Below are positions 48,781-55,977 of a stretch of DNA of 64,000 bases, one piece after another. Below the pieces are notes generated by a model. It was not told the origin of the DNA. It worked only from the letters and a program-made list of their open reading frames with translations, and did no database searches. The stretch covers positions 1 to 64,000 of the forward strand of contig CACYPU010000008.1 of the NCBI GenBank assembly GCA_902776365.1. Reading direction: 5' to 3'. Origin of the DNA: an uncultured Bacteroidota bacterium (lineage in GTDB: Bacteria; Bacteroidota; Bacteroidia; Bacteroidales; P3). The stretch's first letter is position 1. Every line of letters begins with the position of its first letter. The position numbers were made by a program, and so were the translations under genes.

Positions 48781-50351
48781 AGAGATTGGCCATAATAGCA
48801 TTGCTATTTTTTCCGCTGGCGGCGGTGGGACAGAACGCCAAGAGCGAGCCGCTCTTCAACCAGGCGGTGGAGAAGAGCGTCGTGGGGCAGTACGAGGAGG
48901 CCATCAAGCTGCTGCACAAAGCTCTCGACATCGACCCCGCCTACGCCGAAGCCTGGCTGCTGCTGGGTAACCAGCATATGGCGCTGTTGGACTATAAGAC
49001 CGCGCGCGACTGCTACCAGCGCTGCCTCGACCTCAACCCCAAGAGTACACGCTGGCAGCAGGAGGCTCGCGACGGCATCCGCACCGCCGAATGGCGCCAG
49101 CATGCCATCGAGTACCCCGTGCCCTACCATCCCATCAACCTCGGTCCCAACGTCAACACCTCGGCCGACGAGTACCTGCCGGCCCTCACCGCCGACTACC
49201 GCACCCTCGTCTTCACCCGTCGCTCGCCCCGCAACGCCCTTACCGAGCGCGGATTGCCGCAGGAGGAGGACTTCTACATCTCGTACTACGACACCATGGA
49301 GCTCGTCTTCGGCCCTGCCGAGCGCATGCCCGAGCCCCTCAACAGTCACGGCAACGAAGGCGCCCAGACCATCTCGCACGACGGCCGCATCGTCATCTTC
49401 ACCGCCTGTGGCCGCAGCGGCGAGCGCACGGGTTGCGACCTCTATATGAGTGTCCGTCACGGCGACCGCTGGGGCAAGCCCCAGAACCTCGGCGCTCCTG
49501 TCAACAGCGTCTACTGGGAGTCCTTCCCCTCGCTCTCCATCGACGGCTACACCCTCTATTTCGCCTCCAACCGCAGCGGCGGCTATGGCGGCACCGACAT
49601 CTGGTATTGCACCCTCGAAGAGGGCCGCTGGAGCAAGCCGAAGAATATGGGGCCTACGGTGAATACCAAGGGCAACGAGACGGCGCCCTACATCCATTTC
49701 GACGACAAGACGCTCTATTTCGCCTCCGACGGCCATCTCGGCATGGGTGGTATCGACCTCTATATGGTCAAGCGCACCAGCGACAGCACTTGGGGCGAGG
49801 CCAAGAACCTCGGCTACCCCATCAACACCCCCGGCGACGAGAACAACCTCATCGTGGCCCCCGATGGCCGCACCGCCCTCTTCTCCTCCGACCGCTCCGA
49901 CGGCTATGGCCAGCAGGACCTCTACTCCTTCGTCATGCCTGCCCCCGTGCGTCCAGAACGCATCACCTTCATCGACCCCATGCTCCAGGCCGAAAACCTG
50001 CTGACGCTGGGCGACACCGTGACGCTCAACAATATCCATTTCCACACCGCCAGCGCCGAGCTCTATGAGGCCTCCAAGGCCGGCCTCGACCGCCTGGCCG
50101 AAGCCCTGCTGCGTCACCCGCGCCTGCGCCTCGAAGTGGGCGGCCATACCGACGCCGTGGGCAAGGACGAGGATAACCTCCTCCTCTCTGAGCGTCGCGC
50201 CAAAGCGGTCTACGACTACCTCATCGAGCGTGGCGTCCCCGCCGACCGCCTCACCTATCGTGGCTATGGCGAGACCCTCCCCATCGCCACCAACGACACC
50301 CCCGAGGGTCGCGCCCAGAACCGCCGCACCACCCTCACCCCCCTGAAATAA
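48777..50351 (+). CDS. TPR - PD40 propeller - OmpA protein, PorE-like
   Basis: 524 residues. Signal peptide ends AAVGQ. Residues ~25-110: TPR motif (YEEAIKLLHKALDIDPAYAEAWLLLGNQHMALLDYKTARDCY). ~120-400: five to six WD40-like PD40 blades (YLPALTADYRTLVFTRR; SFPSLSIDGYTLYFASNRSGGYGGTDIWY; NNLIVAPDGRTALFSSDRSDGYGQQDLY). ~410-524: OmpA-C peptidoglycan-binding domain (VGGHTDAVGKDEDNLLLSERRAKAV; YGETLPIATN). The order matches PorE of T9SS, except that the carboxypeptidase-regulatory-like domain is missing. Likely a periplasmic anchor between outer membrane and peptidoglycan. Confidence 0.88.
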   Translation: MKRLAIIALLFFPLAAVGQNAKSEPLFNQAVEKSVVGQYEEAIKLLHKALDIDPAYAEAWLLLGNQHMALLDYKTARDCYQRCLDLNPKSTRWQQEARDGIRTAEWRQHAIEYPVPYHPINLGPNVNTSADEYLPALTADYRTLVFTRRSPRNALTERGLPQEEDFYISYYDTMELVFGPAERMPEPLNSHGNEGAQTISHDGRIVIFTACGRSGERTGCDLYMSVRHGDRWGKPQNLGAPVNSVYWESFPSLSIDGYTLYFASNRSGGYGGTDIWYCTLEEGRWSKPKNMGPTVNTKGNETAPYIHFDDKTLYFASDGHLGMGGIDLYMVKRTSDSTWGEAKNLGYPINTPGDENNLIVAPDGRTALFSSDRSDGYGQQDLYSFVMPAPVRPERITFIDPMLQAENLLTLGDTVTLNNIHFHTASAELYEASKAGLDRLAEALLRHPRLRLEVGGHTDAVGKDEDNLLLSERRAKAVYDYLIERGVPADRLTYRGYGETLPIATNDTPEGRAQNRRTTLTPLK

Positions 50352-50370
50352 ATGTAATATATAGGTTAAA

Positions 50371-50406
50371 AGCCAGCCTCTGGAAGCACTCCAGAGGCTC
50401 TTTTCT
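50371..50406 (+). terminator. Terminator after the PorE-like gene
   Basis: Stem AGCCTCTGGA / TCCAGAGGCT, five-base loop, CTTTTC. Confidence 0.9.
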
Positions 50407-50411
50407 TCGTT

Positions 50412-50481
50412 TGTTCGCCATTGGTTCTTCGTCATTTCTTTGTTAAAAAACAAAGAAGTAACAAAGAAGTAACAAAGAAAT
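50412..50481. repeat. 11-bp array, two inverted arms (3 + 3 units)
   Basis: Right arm AACAAAGAAGT x2, AACAAAGAAAT (50449-50481). Left arm TGTTCGCCATT, GGTTCTTCGTC, ATTTCTTTGTT (50412-50444) is the inverted unit, most precise next to the AAAA centre. It lies between two convergent terminators. Confidence 0.9.
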
Positions 50482-50517
50482 GCACTATAAAACACTAAGA
50501 GAGAGTAGATTATAGAA

Positions 50518-50550
50518 AACCGCCTGTGACGGTGTGCCACAGGCGGTCTG
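50518..50550 (-). terminator. Terminator of the deoxyhypusine-synthase-like gene
   Basis: Stem ACCGCCTGTG / CACAGGCGGT; on the minus strand followed by TTTTC. Confidence 0.88.
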
Positions 50551-50576
50551 TTTGATTCTATTATTTTGTAAATCAG

Positions 50577-51614
50577 TTATTTCTGGAAGAGTTTCTGCCA
50601 GTTTTTGTATTCGCGGTTCTTCCAGTCGCCGTTGTGGTAGGCGTAGGAGACGATGGCGGGGATGACGGTGGTGCCTTCGGCGTAGACCATCTGCTGCAGT
50701 TCCTCGCTCACCTTGCCCCAGCTGCCGGCCTCGAGGAGGGTGGAGGAGGAGCAGGCGCCGTCGCGGACGTCGGCTACGGTAATCTGGATGGCGTACTTGT
50801 GCATGGGCACCTCCTTGCCGAGGATTTCGGCGCAGACGACGGTGTCCTGGGCGAAGTTCTTGGGGGTGCCGCCGCCGACCATGAAGAGGCCGCTCTCGGG
50901 GCTGTTCATCTTGATTTCGGTGAGCTCGAGGAAGTCGGCCACGCTGTCGATGCTGACATAGGGCTTGCCGGCATGCTTGCGAATCCACTGGTGCTTGCCG
51001 ATGCCGAAGCCGGCGCTGCTGTCGCTGAAGGCGGGGCAGAAGATGGGCACGCCGCACTCGTAGCAGGTCTGGATGAGGCTGTCTTTCTTCACGCCGTGGC
51101 CGTTGGCGAGCCATTTGCCCACCTCGTAGAGGAACTCGCGGCTGGAGTAGGGACGGGGCTCGAGGAGGTCGGCGACGTCGCAGGTGGCCTGGTCGCAAGC
51201 CTGCAGCTCCTCTTCGTCGATGAAGGTGTCGTAGATGCGGTCGATGTAGAGCTCGCGGAGCTTGGTGTCGGGGATGACGTTCTCCTTGGTGCCGATGTAG
51301 TGCTTGTAGCCGAGGGCCTCGAAGAGGTCCATGTCGATGATGGAGGCGCCGGTGCTGACGACGGCGTCGATCATCTTGTTGCGCACCATGTCGACATACA
51401 CCTGCATACATCCGGCAGCGCTGGTGGAGCCGGCGATGGTGAGGATGTTGGTGCAGTCCTTCTCGGCCAGCATCTGGCAGAGGATGTCGGCGGCACGGGC
51501 GGTGTCGCGGCTGGTGAAGCTCATGTGGCGCATGGCATCGATAAGCTCGGTGCTGTCATACTTCTTGATGTCAATGTGCTTGACGGTTTCTTTCAGGAGG
51601 TCTTTCTTTTCCAT
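50577..51614 (-). CDS. Deoxyhypusine-synthase-family protein
   Basis: 345 residues from ATG 51614. DHS in eukaryotes and archaea transfers an aminobutyl group from spermidine to eIF5A using NAD and an active-site Lys. The corresponding motif here is EAGSWGKVSEE with Lys301. NAD-fold segments are ILTIAGSTSAAG, VVSTGASIIDMDL, FMVGGGTPKNFAQD and QITVADVRDGACSS. Bacterial members are known but several act as homospermidine or related synthases, so the acceptor is open. EF-P (at 8076) is the eIF5A homolog and is encoded in the same window. Monocistronic with its own terminator. Confidence 0.9.
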   Translation of the reverse strand: MEKKDLLKETVKHIDIKKYDSTELIDAMRHMSFTSRDTARAADILCQMLAEKDCTNILTIAGSTSAAGCMQVYVDMVRNKMIDAVVSTGASIIDMDLFEALGYKHYIGTKENVIPDTKLRELYIDRIYDTFIDEEELQACDQATCDVADLLEPRPYSSREFLYEVGKWLANGHGVKKDSLIQTCYECGVPIFCPAFSDSSAGFGIGKHQWIRKHAGKPYVSIDSVADFLELTEIKMNSPESGLFMVGGGTPKNFAQDTVVCAEILGKEVPMHKYAIQITVADVRDGACSSSTLLEAGSWGKVSEELQQMVYAEGTTVIPAIVSYAYHNGDWKNREYKNWQKLFQK

Positions 51615-51686
51615 ATGATTGTTATTATTCTTTTTTCTAGTTAAATACAACGTGGAATATACTGTTTTATTGTGCCAGTTAGTTTT

Positions 51687-51736
51687 TTATTTGTCGATGC
51701 GGTGGAGGGTGACGGTGATTTCTTTGGTGGCGGTGC
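51687..51736 (-). other. Possible 3' remnant of a lost gene
   Basis: The minus strand encodes an in-frame tail GTATKEITVTLHRIDK followed by TAA, which reads like a genuine protein C-terminus, but there is no upstream frame except inside the Gdx gene in another phase. Could be chance. Confidence 0.25.
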
Positions 51737-52060
51737 CTAGGATACTATTTTCAGGCCGACGATGGAGGCGGTGAGGGTGGTGATGAAGAAGAGGCGCCAG
51801 AAGGTGGCGGGTTCGTGGAAGATGAGGAGGCCGACGAGTACGGAGCCGAGGGCGCCGATGCCGGTCCATACAGGGTAGGCGGTGCCGATGGGGATGGTTT
51901 CGGCGGCTTTGGCCAGGAGCACGGCGCTGAGGACGTAGAAGAAGGCGAAGCCTCCCATCCACTCCCAATAGGGCAGACCTTCCAGTCCCCTGGTTTTCCC
52001 CAGGCAGAAGGCAAAGCCTACCTCACAGAGGCCGGCGAGTATGAGGATAATCCAGTTCAT
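51737..52060 (-). CDS. Small multidrug resistance family exporter, Gdx/SugE type
   Basis: 107 residues, four helices. Essential membrane glutamate Glu13 in GLCEVGFAF. The loop GTAYPVWTGIGALG matches guanidinium exporters (Gdx) better than EmrE. Works as an antiparallel dimer exchanging substrate for protons. Overlaps the tatD gene by 4 bp. No guanidine riboswitch is seen upstream because the gene is translationally coupled. Confidence 0.9.
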   Translation of the reverse strand: MNWIILILAGLCEVGFAFCLGKTRGLEGLPYWEWMGGFAFFYVLSAVLLAKAAETIPIGTAYPVWTGIGALGSVLVGLLIFHEPATFWRLFFITTLTASIVGLKIVS

Positions 52061-52857
52061 GACTGTTTTATTTTAAAGAGTTTCCTGGCGCTGGTGGTGG
52101 TGACGTCGGCCACCTCGTCGAGGCTGATGCCGCGGAGGTCGGCGATGCGCTGTGCAATGAGGGGTATATAGGAGGGCTCGTTGCGCTGGCCGCGGTGGGG
52201 GACAGGGGAGAGGTAGGGGGCGTCGGTCTCGAGCACAAGGCTTTCGAGGGGGACGGTGGCGGCGATGGTGCCAAGGGCGGCGTTTTTGAAGGTGGCCACA
52301 CCTCCTACACCCAGATGGAAACCCATCTCGATGGCTTTGTAGGCCTCCTGCAGGCTGCCGCCGAAGCAGTGCATCACGCCCCGATAACGGGGACGGTTGA
52401 GACGTTTGAGGAGACCGAAGAGTTCGTTGTAGGCTTTGCGCACATGAAGACAGACGGGCAACTGTAGTTCTTCGGCCCACTGCATCTGACGCAGGAGGAC
52501 TTCCCGCTGCTGCTCGAGGTAGGTGGTGTCCCAGTAGAGGTCGAGCCCTATTTCGCCAACGGCGACGTAAGGTGAAAGGTGAGAGGTGATAGGTGAAAGG
52601 TGAAATAGGCGGTCGTGAACGATGGCGAGTTCCTGCTCAAAGTCTTCTTTCACGGAGGTGGGATGGAGTCCCATCATCTGATGAAGGTATTGTGGATACT
52701 GCGTGGCAAGGAGTTCCTGGCGGTCGTGGTTCTGGCTGTCGATGGCGGGAAGGAGGAGGGTGTCGACACCTGCGTCGAGGGCGCGCTGCAAGGCTTGCGG
52801 GCGGTCGTCGTCGAAGGCCTCGTCGTAGAGGTGGCAGTGGGTGTCGAGGAATTGCAT
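52057..52857 (-). CDS. tatD: TatD-family metal-dependent hydrolase
   Basis: 266 residues. TIM-barrel nuclease family: FLDTHCHLYDEAFDDD (metal HxH), AVGEIGLDLYWDTT, LPVCLHVRKAYNE, GVMHCFGGSLQEA, VLETDAPYLSPVPHRGQRNEP. Cleaves DNA or acts in RNA/DNA quality control. A heptamer array at 52571-52605 encodes FHLSPITSHLSPYVA, a loop between the second helix and the AVGEIGLD strand that is absent from typical members. Confidence 0.93.
   Translation of the reverse strand: MQFLDTHCHLYDEAFDDDRPQALQRALDAGVDTLLLPAIDSQNHDRQELLATQYPQYLHQMMGLHPTSVKEDFEQELAIVHDRLFHLSPITSHLSPYVAVGEIGLDLYWDTTYLEQQREVLLRQMQWAEELQLPVCLHVRKAYNELFGLLKRLNRPRYRGVMHCFGGSLQEAYKAIEMGFHLGVGGVATFKNAALGTIAATVPLESLVLETDAPYLSPVPHRGQRNEPSYIPLIAQRIADLRGISLDEVADVTTTSARKLFKIKQS
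52571..52605. repeat. 7-bp array inside tatD
   Basis: GGTGAAA, GGTGAGA, GGTGATA, GGTGAAA, GGTGAAA, in frame. Confidence 0.88.
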
Positions 52858-52874
52858 AGTGTTTAGGTTTTTCC

Positions 52875-52904
52875 AGGATGTCCTAGGAAGACCTAGGATT
52901 TCCT
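52875..52904. repeat. 10-bp palindromic units upstream of tatD
   Basis: AGGATGTCCT, AGGAAGACCT, AGGATTTCCT: three tandem decamers, each near-palindromic, in the 45-bp spacer. Confidence 0.75.
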
Positions 52905-53691
52905 AGGCTTTTTCTTGAATTATTTCGGTGAGGAGGTCGTAGAACTGGAGGAGTCGGGGGTTGTCGGCGAGGAGACAGCGCTGGGAGTCGATGGTTTTCT
53001 GGTCGTGGCGGCGGGCAGGACCTGTCTGTTGCGGCCAAAGGGGGCCGTAGTCCATCTTGCGGACGGTGCCTTCGGCCAGTGGCCGGAGAATGGAGAAGTC
53101 AATGCCGTGCTGCTCGAGGGTCTCCTGGGCAAGGGCGTTGATGGCGTTGCCGAAGTTGTTGACGAAGACTGCTGCGAGGTGTGCCCAGCGGCGCTGCTCG
53201 AAGTCGAGGTGGTGGAGATGGGCGCTGACGGGAGAGAAGAGAGCTTCGATTTCTTGCAGCACTTTCGGCGTGGAGCCTTCGATGCAGAGGGGCAGGCGAG
53301 AGTAGTCCATGGCGATGTCGCGCACGAACGTCTGGGGAGACCAGACGACGCCGTAGCGGCGCGAGACAGCTTTGAGAACGGTGGCGGGGGTGCTGCCGGA
53401 GGTGTGGAGGACGAGGGCGTCGGGGAGCCGCAGATCGAGGGCTAGGTCGTAGAGTGCGTCGTCGTTGACGGCGAGGAGGTAGACATCGGATTGGCTGTCG
53501 AGGTGTTTCACGTTGTCGATGGGCTGTGCTCCGATGCGAGAGGCCAACAATGCAGCATGGTCGAACTCGCGGGAGAGAACCTGCCGAATGGGGAGGCCAG
53601 CCTGGTGTAGGGCCAGGGCAAGATGTGTGGCCACGTTGCCTGAGCCAATAATGGATAGGGTGCTGATGCTGTTAGTATTCGTCTTCTTCAA
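52903..53691 (-). CDS. Rossmann-fold / DUF2520 protein
   Basis: 262 residues from a TTG at 53691 (LKKTNTNSISTLSIIGSGN); no ATG lies close to the conserved start, and an AGGAGG-like run precedes the TTG. N-terminal NAD(P)-binding motif IIGSGNVATHLALAL, then LLAVNDDALYDLA, LHTSGSTPATVL. The C-terminal DUF2520 helical domain has HLAAVFVNNFGNAINALAQE and PLAEGTVRKMDYG. Related to ketopantoate reductase/ProC-like proteins; substrate unknown. It overlaps the DUF2795 gene by 20 bp. Confidence 0.8.
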   Translation of the reverse strand: MKKTNTNSISTLSIIGSGNVATHLALALHQAGLPIRQVLSREFDHAALLASRIGAQPIDNVKHLDSQSDVYLLAVNDDALYDLALDLRLPDALVLHTSGSTPATVLKAVSRRYGVVWSPQTFVRDIAMDYSRLPLCIEGSTPKVLQEIEALFSPVSAHLHHLDFEQRRWAHLAAVFVNNFGNAINALAQETLEQHGIDFSILRPLAEGTVRKMDYGPLWPQQTGPARRHDQKTIDSQRCLLADNPRLLQFYDLLTEIIQEKA

Positions 53692-53893
53692 AGAAAAAGT
53701 CCTCCTTGGTGGGATAGTCGGGCCAAATATCTTCGATGCTTTCATATTGGTCGCCTTCATCCTCGATTTCCATGAGGTTTTCGACGACTTCCATAGGTGC
53801 GCCGGTGCGTTGGGCGTAGTCGATAAGTTCTTCTTTGGTTGCGGGCCAGGGCGCGTCTTCCAGTTTCGATGCTAATTCAAGTGTCCAATACAT
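53672..53893 (-). CDS. DUF2795 protein
   Basis: 73 residues. Very acidic: MYWTLELASKLEDAPWPATKEEL, EVVENLMEIEDEGDQYESIEDIWPDYP, and the terminal KEDFFFEEDEY. Matches the highly conserved Bacteroidota DUF2795 family. Cytosolic; function unknown. Overlaps the DUF2520 gene. Confidence 0.88.
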   Translation of the reverse strand: MYWTLELASKLEDAPWPATKEELIDYAQRTGAPMEVVENLMEIEDEGDQYESIEDIWPDYPTKEDFFFEEDEY

Positions 53894-54060
53894 ACTATGC
53901 TATGTTCTTTCCTTCAAATAATCACGAAATTACAATGTAATAATCTCGTTGTATGATGGTTGCGTTATTTTTATGTGCTGAAAATTTTTGCAAAGGTACA
54001 TCTTTTTCCAATACCTGCAAATTATTTTTTCATTTTTTTTCGCTTTTCGTTTTATGCTTT

Positions 54061-54612
54061 TTATTTCTCGCTGATATACAGGTCTTCCTGTTTGCCATCC
54101 AGGACAACGATGCGGCGGGCGAGGACGAAGAGGTAGTCGGACAGGCGGTTGAGGTAGCGGAGGATGACATCGTCGATTTGTACCTCGCGGGAGAGTGTGA
54201 CGACACAACGCTCGGCGCGGCGGCAGACGGTACGGGCAACATGGCACTGGGCGCCCGTGAGGTTGCCACCGGCGATGACAAAATTCTGCAGCTTAGGCAG
54301 TTGGTCCATGATAAGGTCGATTTGGCGTTCGAGCATCTCGACTTCTTCCTCGGCAAGTTGGGGGAGGCGGGCATAGATGTCCTTGTCCTCGGTGGCCAGA
54401 AGGGTCTGGAGGGTGAAGAGGTTGTGCTGGACAGCCTTCAGTTCGTCGTAGTAGCCGCCTTGGAAGGGACGAATCATTTCGGCGAGGAGGCCAATGTGCG
54501 AGTTGAGTTCGTCGACGGTGCCGTAGGCCTCTACGCGATGGTCGTCTTTATTCACGCGGCTGCCGCCCACGAGGGAGGTGGTGCCACGGTCGCCGGTTTT
54601 GGTGTAGATCAT
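54061..54612 (-). CDS. PduO-type cob(I)alamin adenosyltransferase
   Basis: 183 residues from ATG 54612. Makes adenosylcobalamin from cob(I)alamin and ATP. Motifs: IYTKTGDRGTTSLVGG (ATP), VEAYGTVDELNSHIG, FVIAGGNLTGAQCHVARTVCRRAER, LNRLSDYLFVLAR. No cobalamin riboswitch visible upstream; the spacer carries a heptamer array. Confidence 0.95.
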   Translation of the reverse strand: MIYTKTGDRGTTSLVGGSRVNKDDHRVEAYGTVDELNSHIGLLAEMIRPFQGGYYDELKAVQHNLFTLQTLLATEDKDIYARLPQLAEEEVEMLERQIDLIMDQLPKLQNFVIAGGNLTGAQCHVARTVCRRAERCVVTLSREVQIDDVILRYLNRLSDYLFVLARRIVVLDGKQEDLYISEK

Positions 54613-54645
54613 GTAACGGTTAAAGTTTAACGTTAAAAGATTATA
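54611..54645. repeat. 7-bp array between NifU-like and adenosyltransferase genes
   Basis: ATGTAAC, GGTTAAA, GTTTAAC, GTTAAAA, GATTATA, overlapping both gene ends. Confidence 0.65.
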
Positions 54646-54886
54646 TTTTCTCCACACTCTTCACTTCGGGGATGACGCGTTTGAGTGCCTGCTCGATGCC
54701 CTGTTTGAGGGTTTGCATGGCGTGGGGGCAGGTGCCGCAATGGCCTTTGAGGCGGACGATGACGACGCCTTCGGCGGTCATGTCGACATATTCCACGTCG
54801 CCGCCGTCCTGCTGGAGATAGGGACGTATCTGGGCGAGAGCGTTTTTGACTTTTTGTTCGATGGCGGGTTTTTCTAAATCAGTCAT
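54641..54886 (-). CDS. NifU C-terminal-domain Fe-S scaffold protein
   Basis: 81 residues. VKNALAQIRPYLQQDGGDVEYVDM and the cluster-binding LKGHCGTCPHAMQTLKQGIE (CxxC). Ferries Fe-S clusters in the cytosol. It is directly downstream of the Mrp gene, a functional pair in Fe-S assembly. Confidence 0.93.
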   Translation of the reverse strand: MTDLEKPAIEQKVKNALAQIRPYLQQDGGDVEYVDMTAEGVVIVRLKGHCGTCPHAMQTLKQGIEQALKRVIPEVKSVEKI

Positions 54887-54889
54887 GAC

Positions 54890-54924
54890 AATTTTCAGTT
54901 TTCGATTTTCAGTTTACAAATTTC
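54890..54924. repeat. 7-bp array between mrp and nifU-like genes
   Basis: AATTTTC, AGTTTTC, GATTTTC, AGTTTAC, AAATTTC: it spans the eight-base gap and encodes the last residues of Mrp (CKLKIEN). Confidence 0.75.
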
Positions 54925-55977
54925 CTTGATGGTGTTATGTGCGAGGGTGTCGAAGGCTTCGCGGACGGGGTCGTGGGTGTTGGCGGGGTCGAATAGCGCC
55001 ACGGGGCGGCCGCTGTCGCCACTCTCAGCGATGCTCTGCACCAGAGGAATCTCGCCAAGCAGGGGGATGTTCATCTCGTCGGCGAGCTTGCGGCAGCCGC
55101 CGTTGCCGAAGATGTAATATTTATTGTTGGGCAGCTCGGCAGGGGTGAACCAGGCCATATTCTCGACGAAACCGAGGACGGGGATGTTGACGGCCTCGTT
55201 GCGGAAGAGCTCGACGCCGCGCACCACATCGGCGAGAGCCACCTGCTGGGGGGTGCTGACGATGATGGCGCCGGAGACGGGGATGGTCTGGGCGAGGGTG
55301 AGCTGTATGTCGCCGGTTCCCGGGGGCATATCGACGACCATGTAGTCAATCTCGTCCCACCAGGTCTCGGTGAGAATCTGCTTGAGGGCGCCACTGGCCA
55401 TGGGGCCACGCCAGGCGAGGGCCTTGGAGGCGTCGACGAAGAAGCCGACGGACATGAGCTTGATGCCGTAGCGCTCGATGGGGAGCATGTAGGTCTTGTC
55501 GCCCACGCGGTGGCCATAGACCTCTTCCTCGCTGATGCCGAACATGATGGGGATGGAGGGCCCGTAGATGTCGGCGTCGACGAGTGCCACTTTGGCGCCC
55601 GTTTTGGCGAGGGAGACTGCCAGATTGGCAGCCACGGTGCTCTTGCCCACGCCGCCCTTGCCGGAGGCCACGGCGATGATATGGTGGATGTTCTTGAAGA
55701 CTTCCTTAAACTCCTCCTTGGGGTCGGGCTGCGGACGGGAAGTGAGGTTTATCTCCACTTCGGCGTTGCGGTCGACGAGTTCGTGGATGGCGTTGATGCA
55801 GTCGTCGCTCATCTTTTTCTTCATGGGGCATGCGGGGGTGGTGAGCACGAGGTCGAAGGAGACCTTCATGCCGTCGACTTTGATGTTCTCAATCATGCCG
55901 AGGGAGGTGAGACTCTGGCCGAGGTCGGGGTCGTTGACATGGCCGAGGGCCATTTCTATCTGTGTTGTCGTTATCAT
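54895..55977 (-). CDS. mrp: Mrp/NBP35 family Fe-S carrier ATPase
   Basis: 360 residues. N-terminal MIP18/DUF59 domain (to ~95: ALGHVNDPDLGQSL; TTPACPMKKKM). Deviant Walker A ASGKGGVGKSTVAANLAV, LVDADIYGPSIPIMFG, MPPGTGDIQLT. Loads Fe-S clusters. The C-terminal CxxC region is degenerate (FGNGGCRKLAD keeps one Cys). Overlaps the TlpA-like gene by 4 bp. Confidence 0.94.
   Translation of the reverse strand: MITTTQIEMALGHVNDPDLGQSLTSLGMIENIKVDGMKVSFDLVLTTPACPMKKKMSDDCINAIHELVDRNAEVEINLTSRPQPDPKEEFKEVFKNIHHIIAVASGKGGVGKSTVAANLAVSLAKTGAKVALVDADIYGPSIPIMFGISEEEVYGHRVGDKTYMLPIERYGIKLMSVGFFVDASKALAWRGPMASGALKQILTETWWDEIDYMVVDMPPGTGDIQLTLAQTIPVSGAIIVSTPQQVALADVVRGVELFRNEAVNIPVLGFVENMAWFTPAELPNNKYYIFGNGGCRKLADEMNIPLLGEIPLVQSIAESGDSGRPVALFDPANTHDPVREAFDTLAHNTIKEICKLKIEN

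Noticed and set aside
54061..54660. Cobalamin riboswitch before the adenosyltransferase gene
   Set aside because: The spacer is a short heptamer array overlapping the neighbouring gene, with no B12-box-like sequence.
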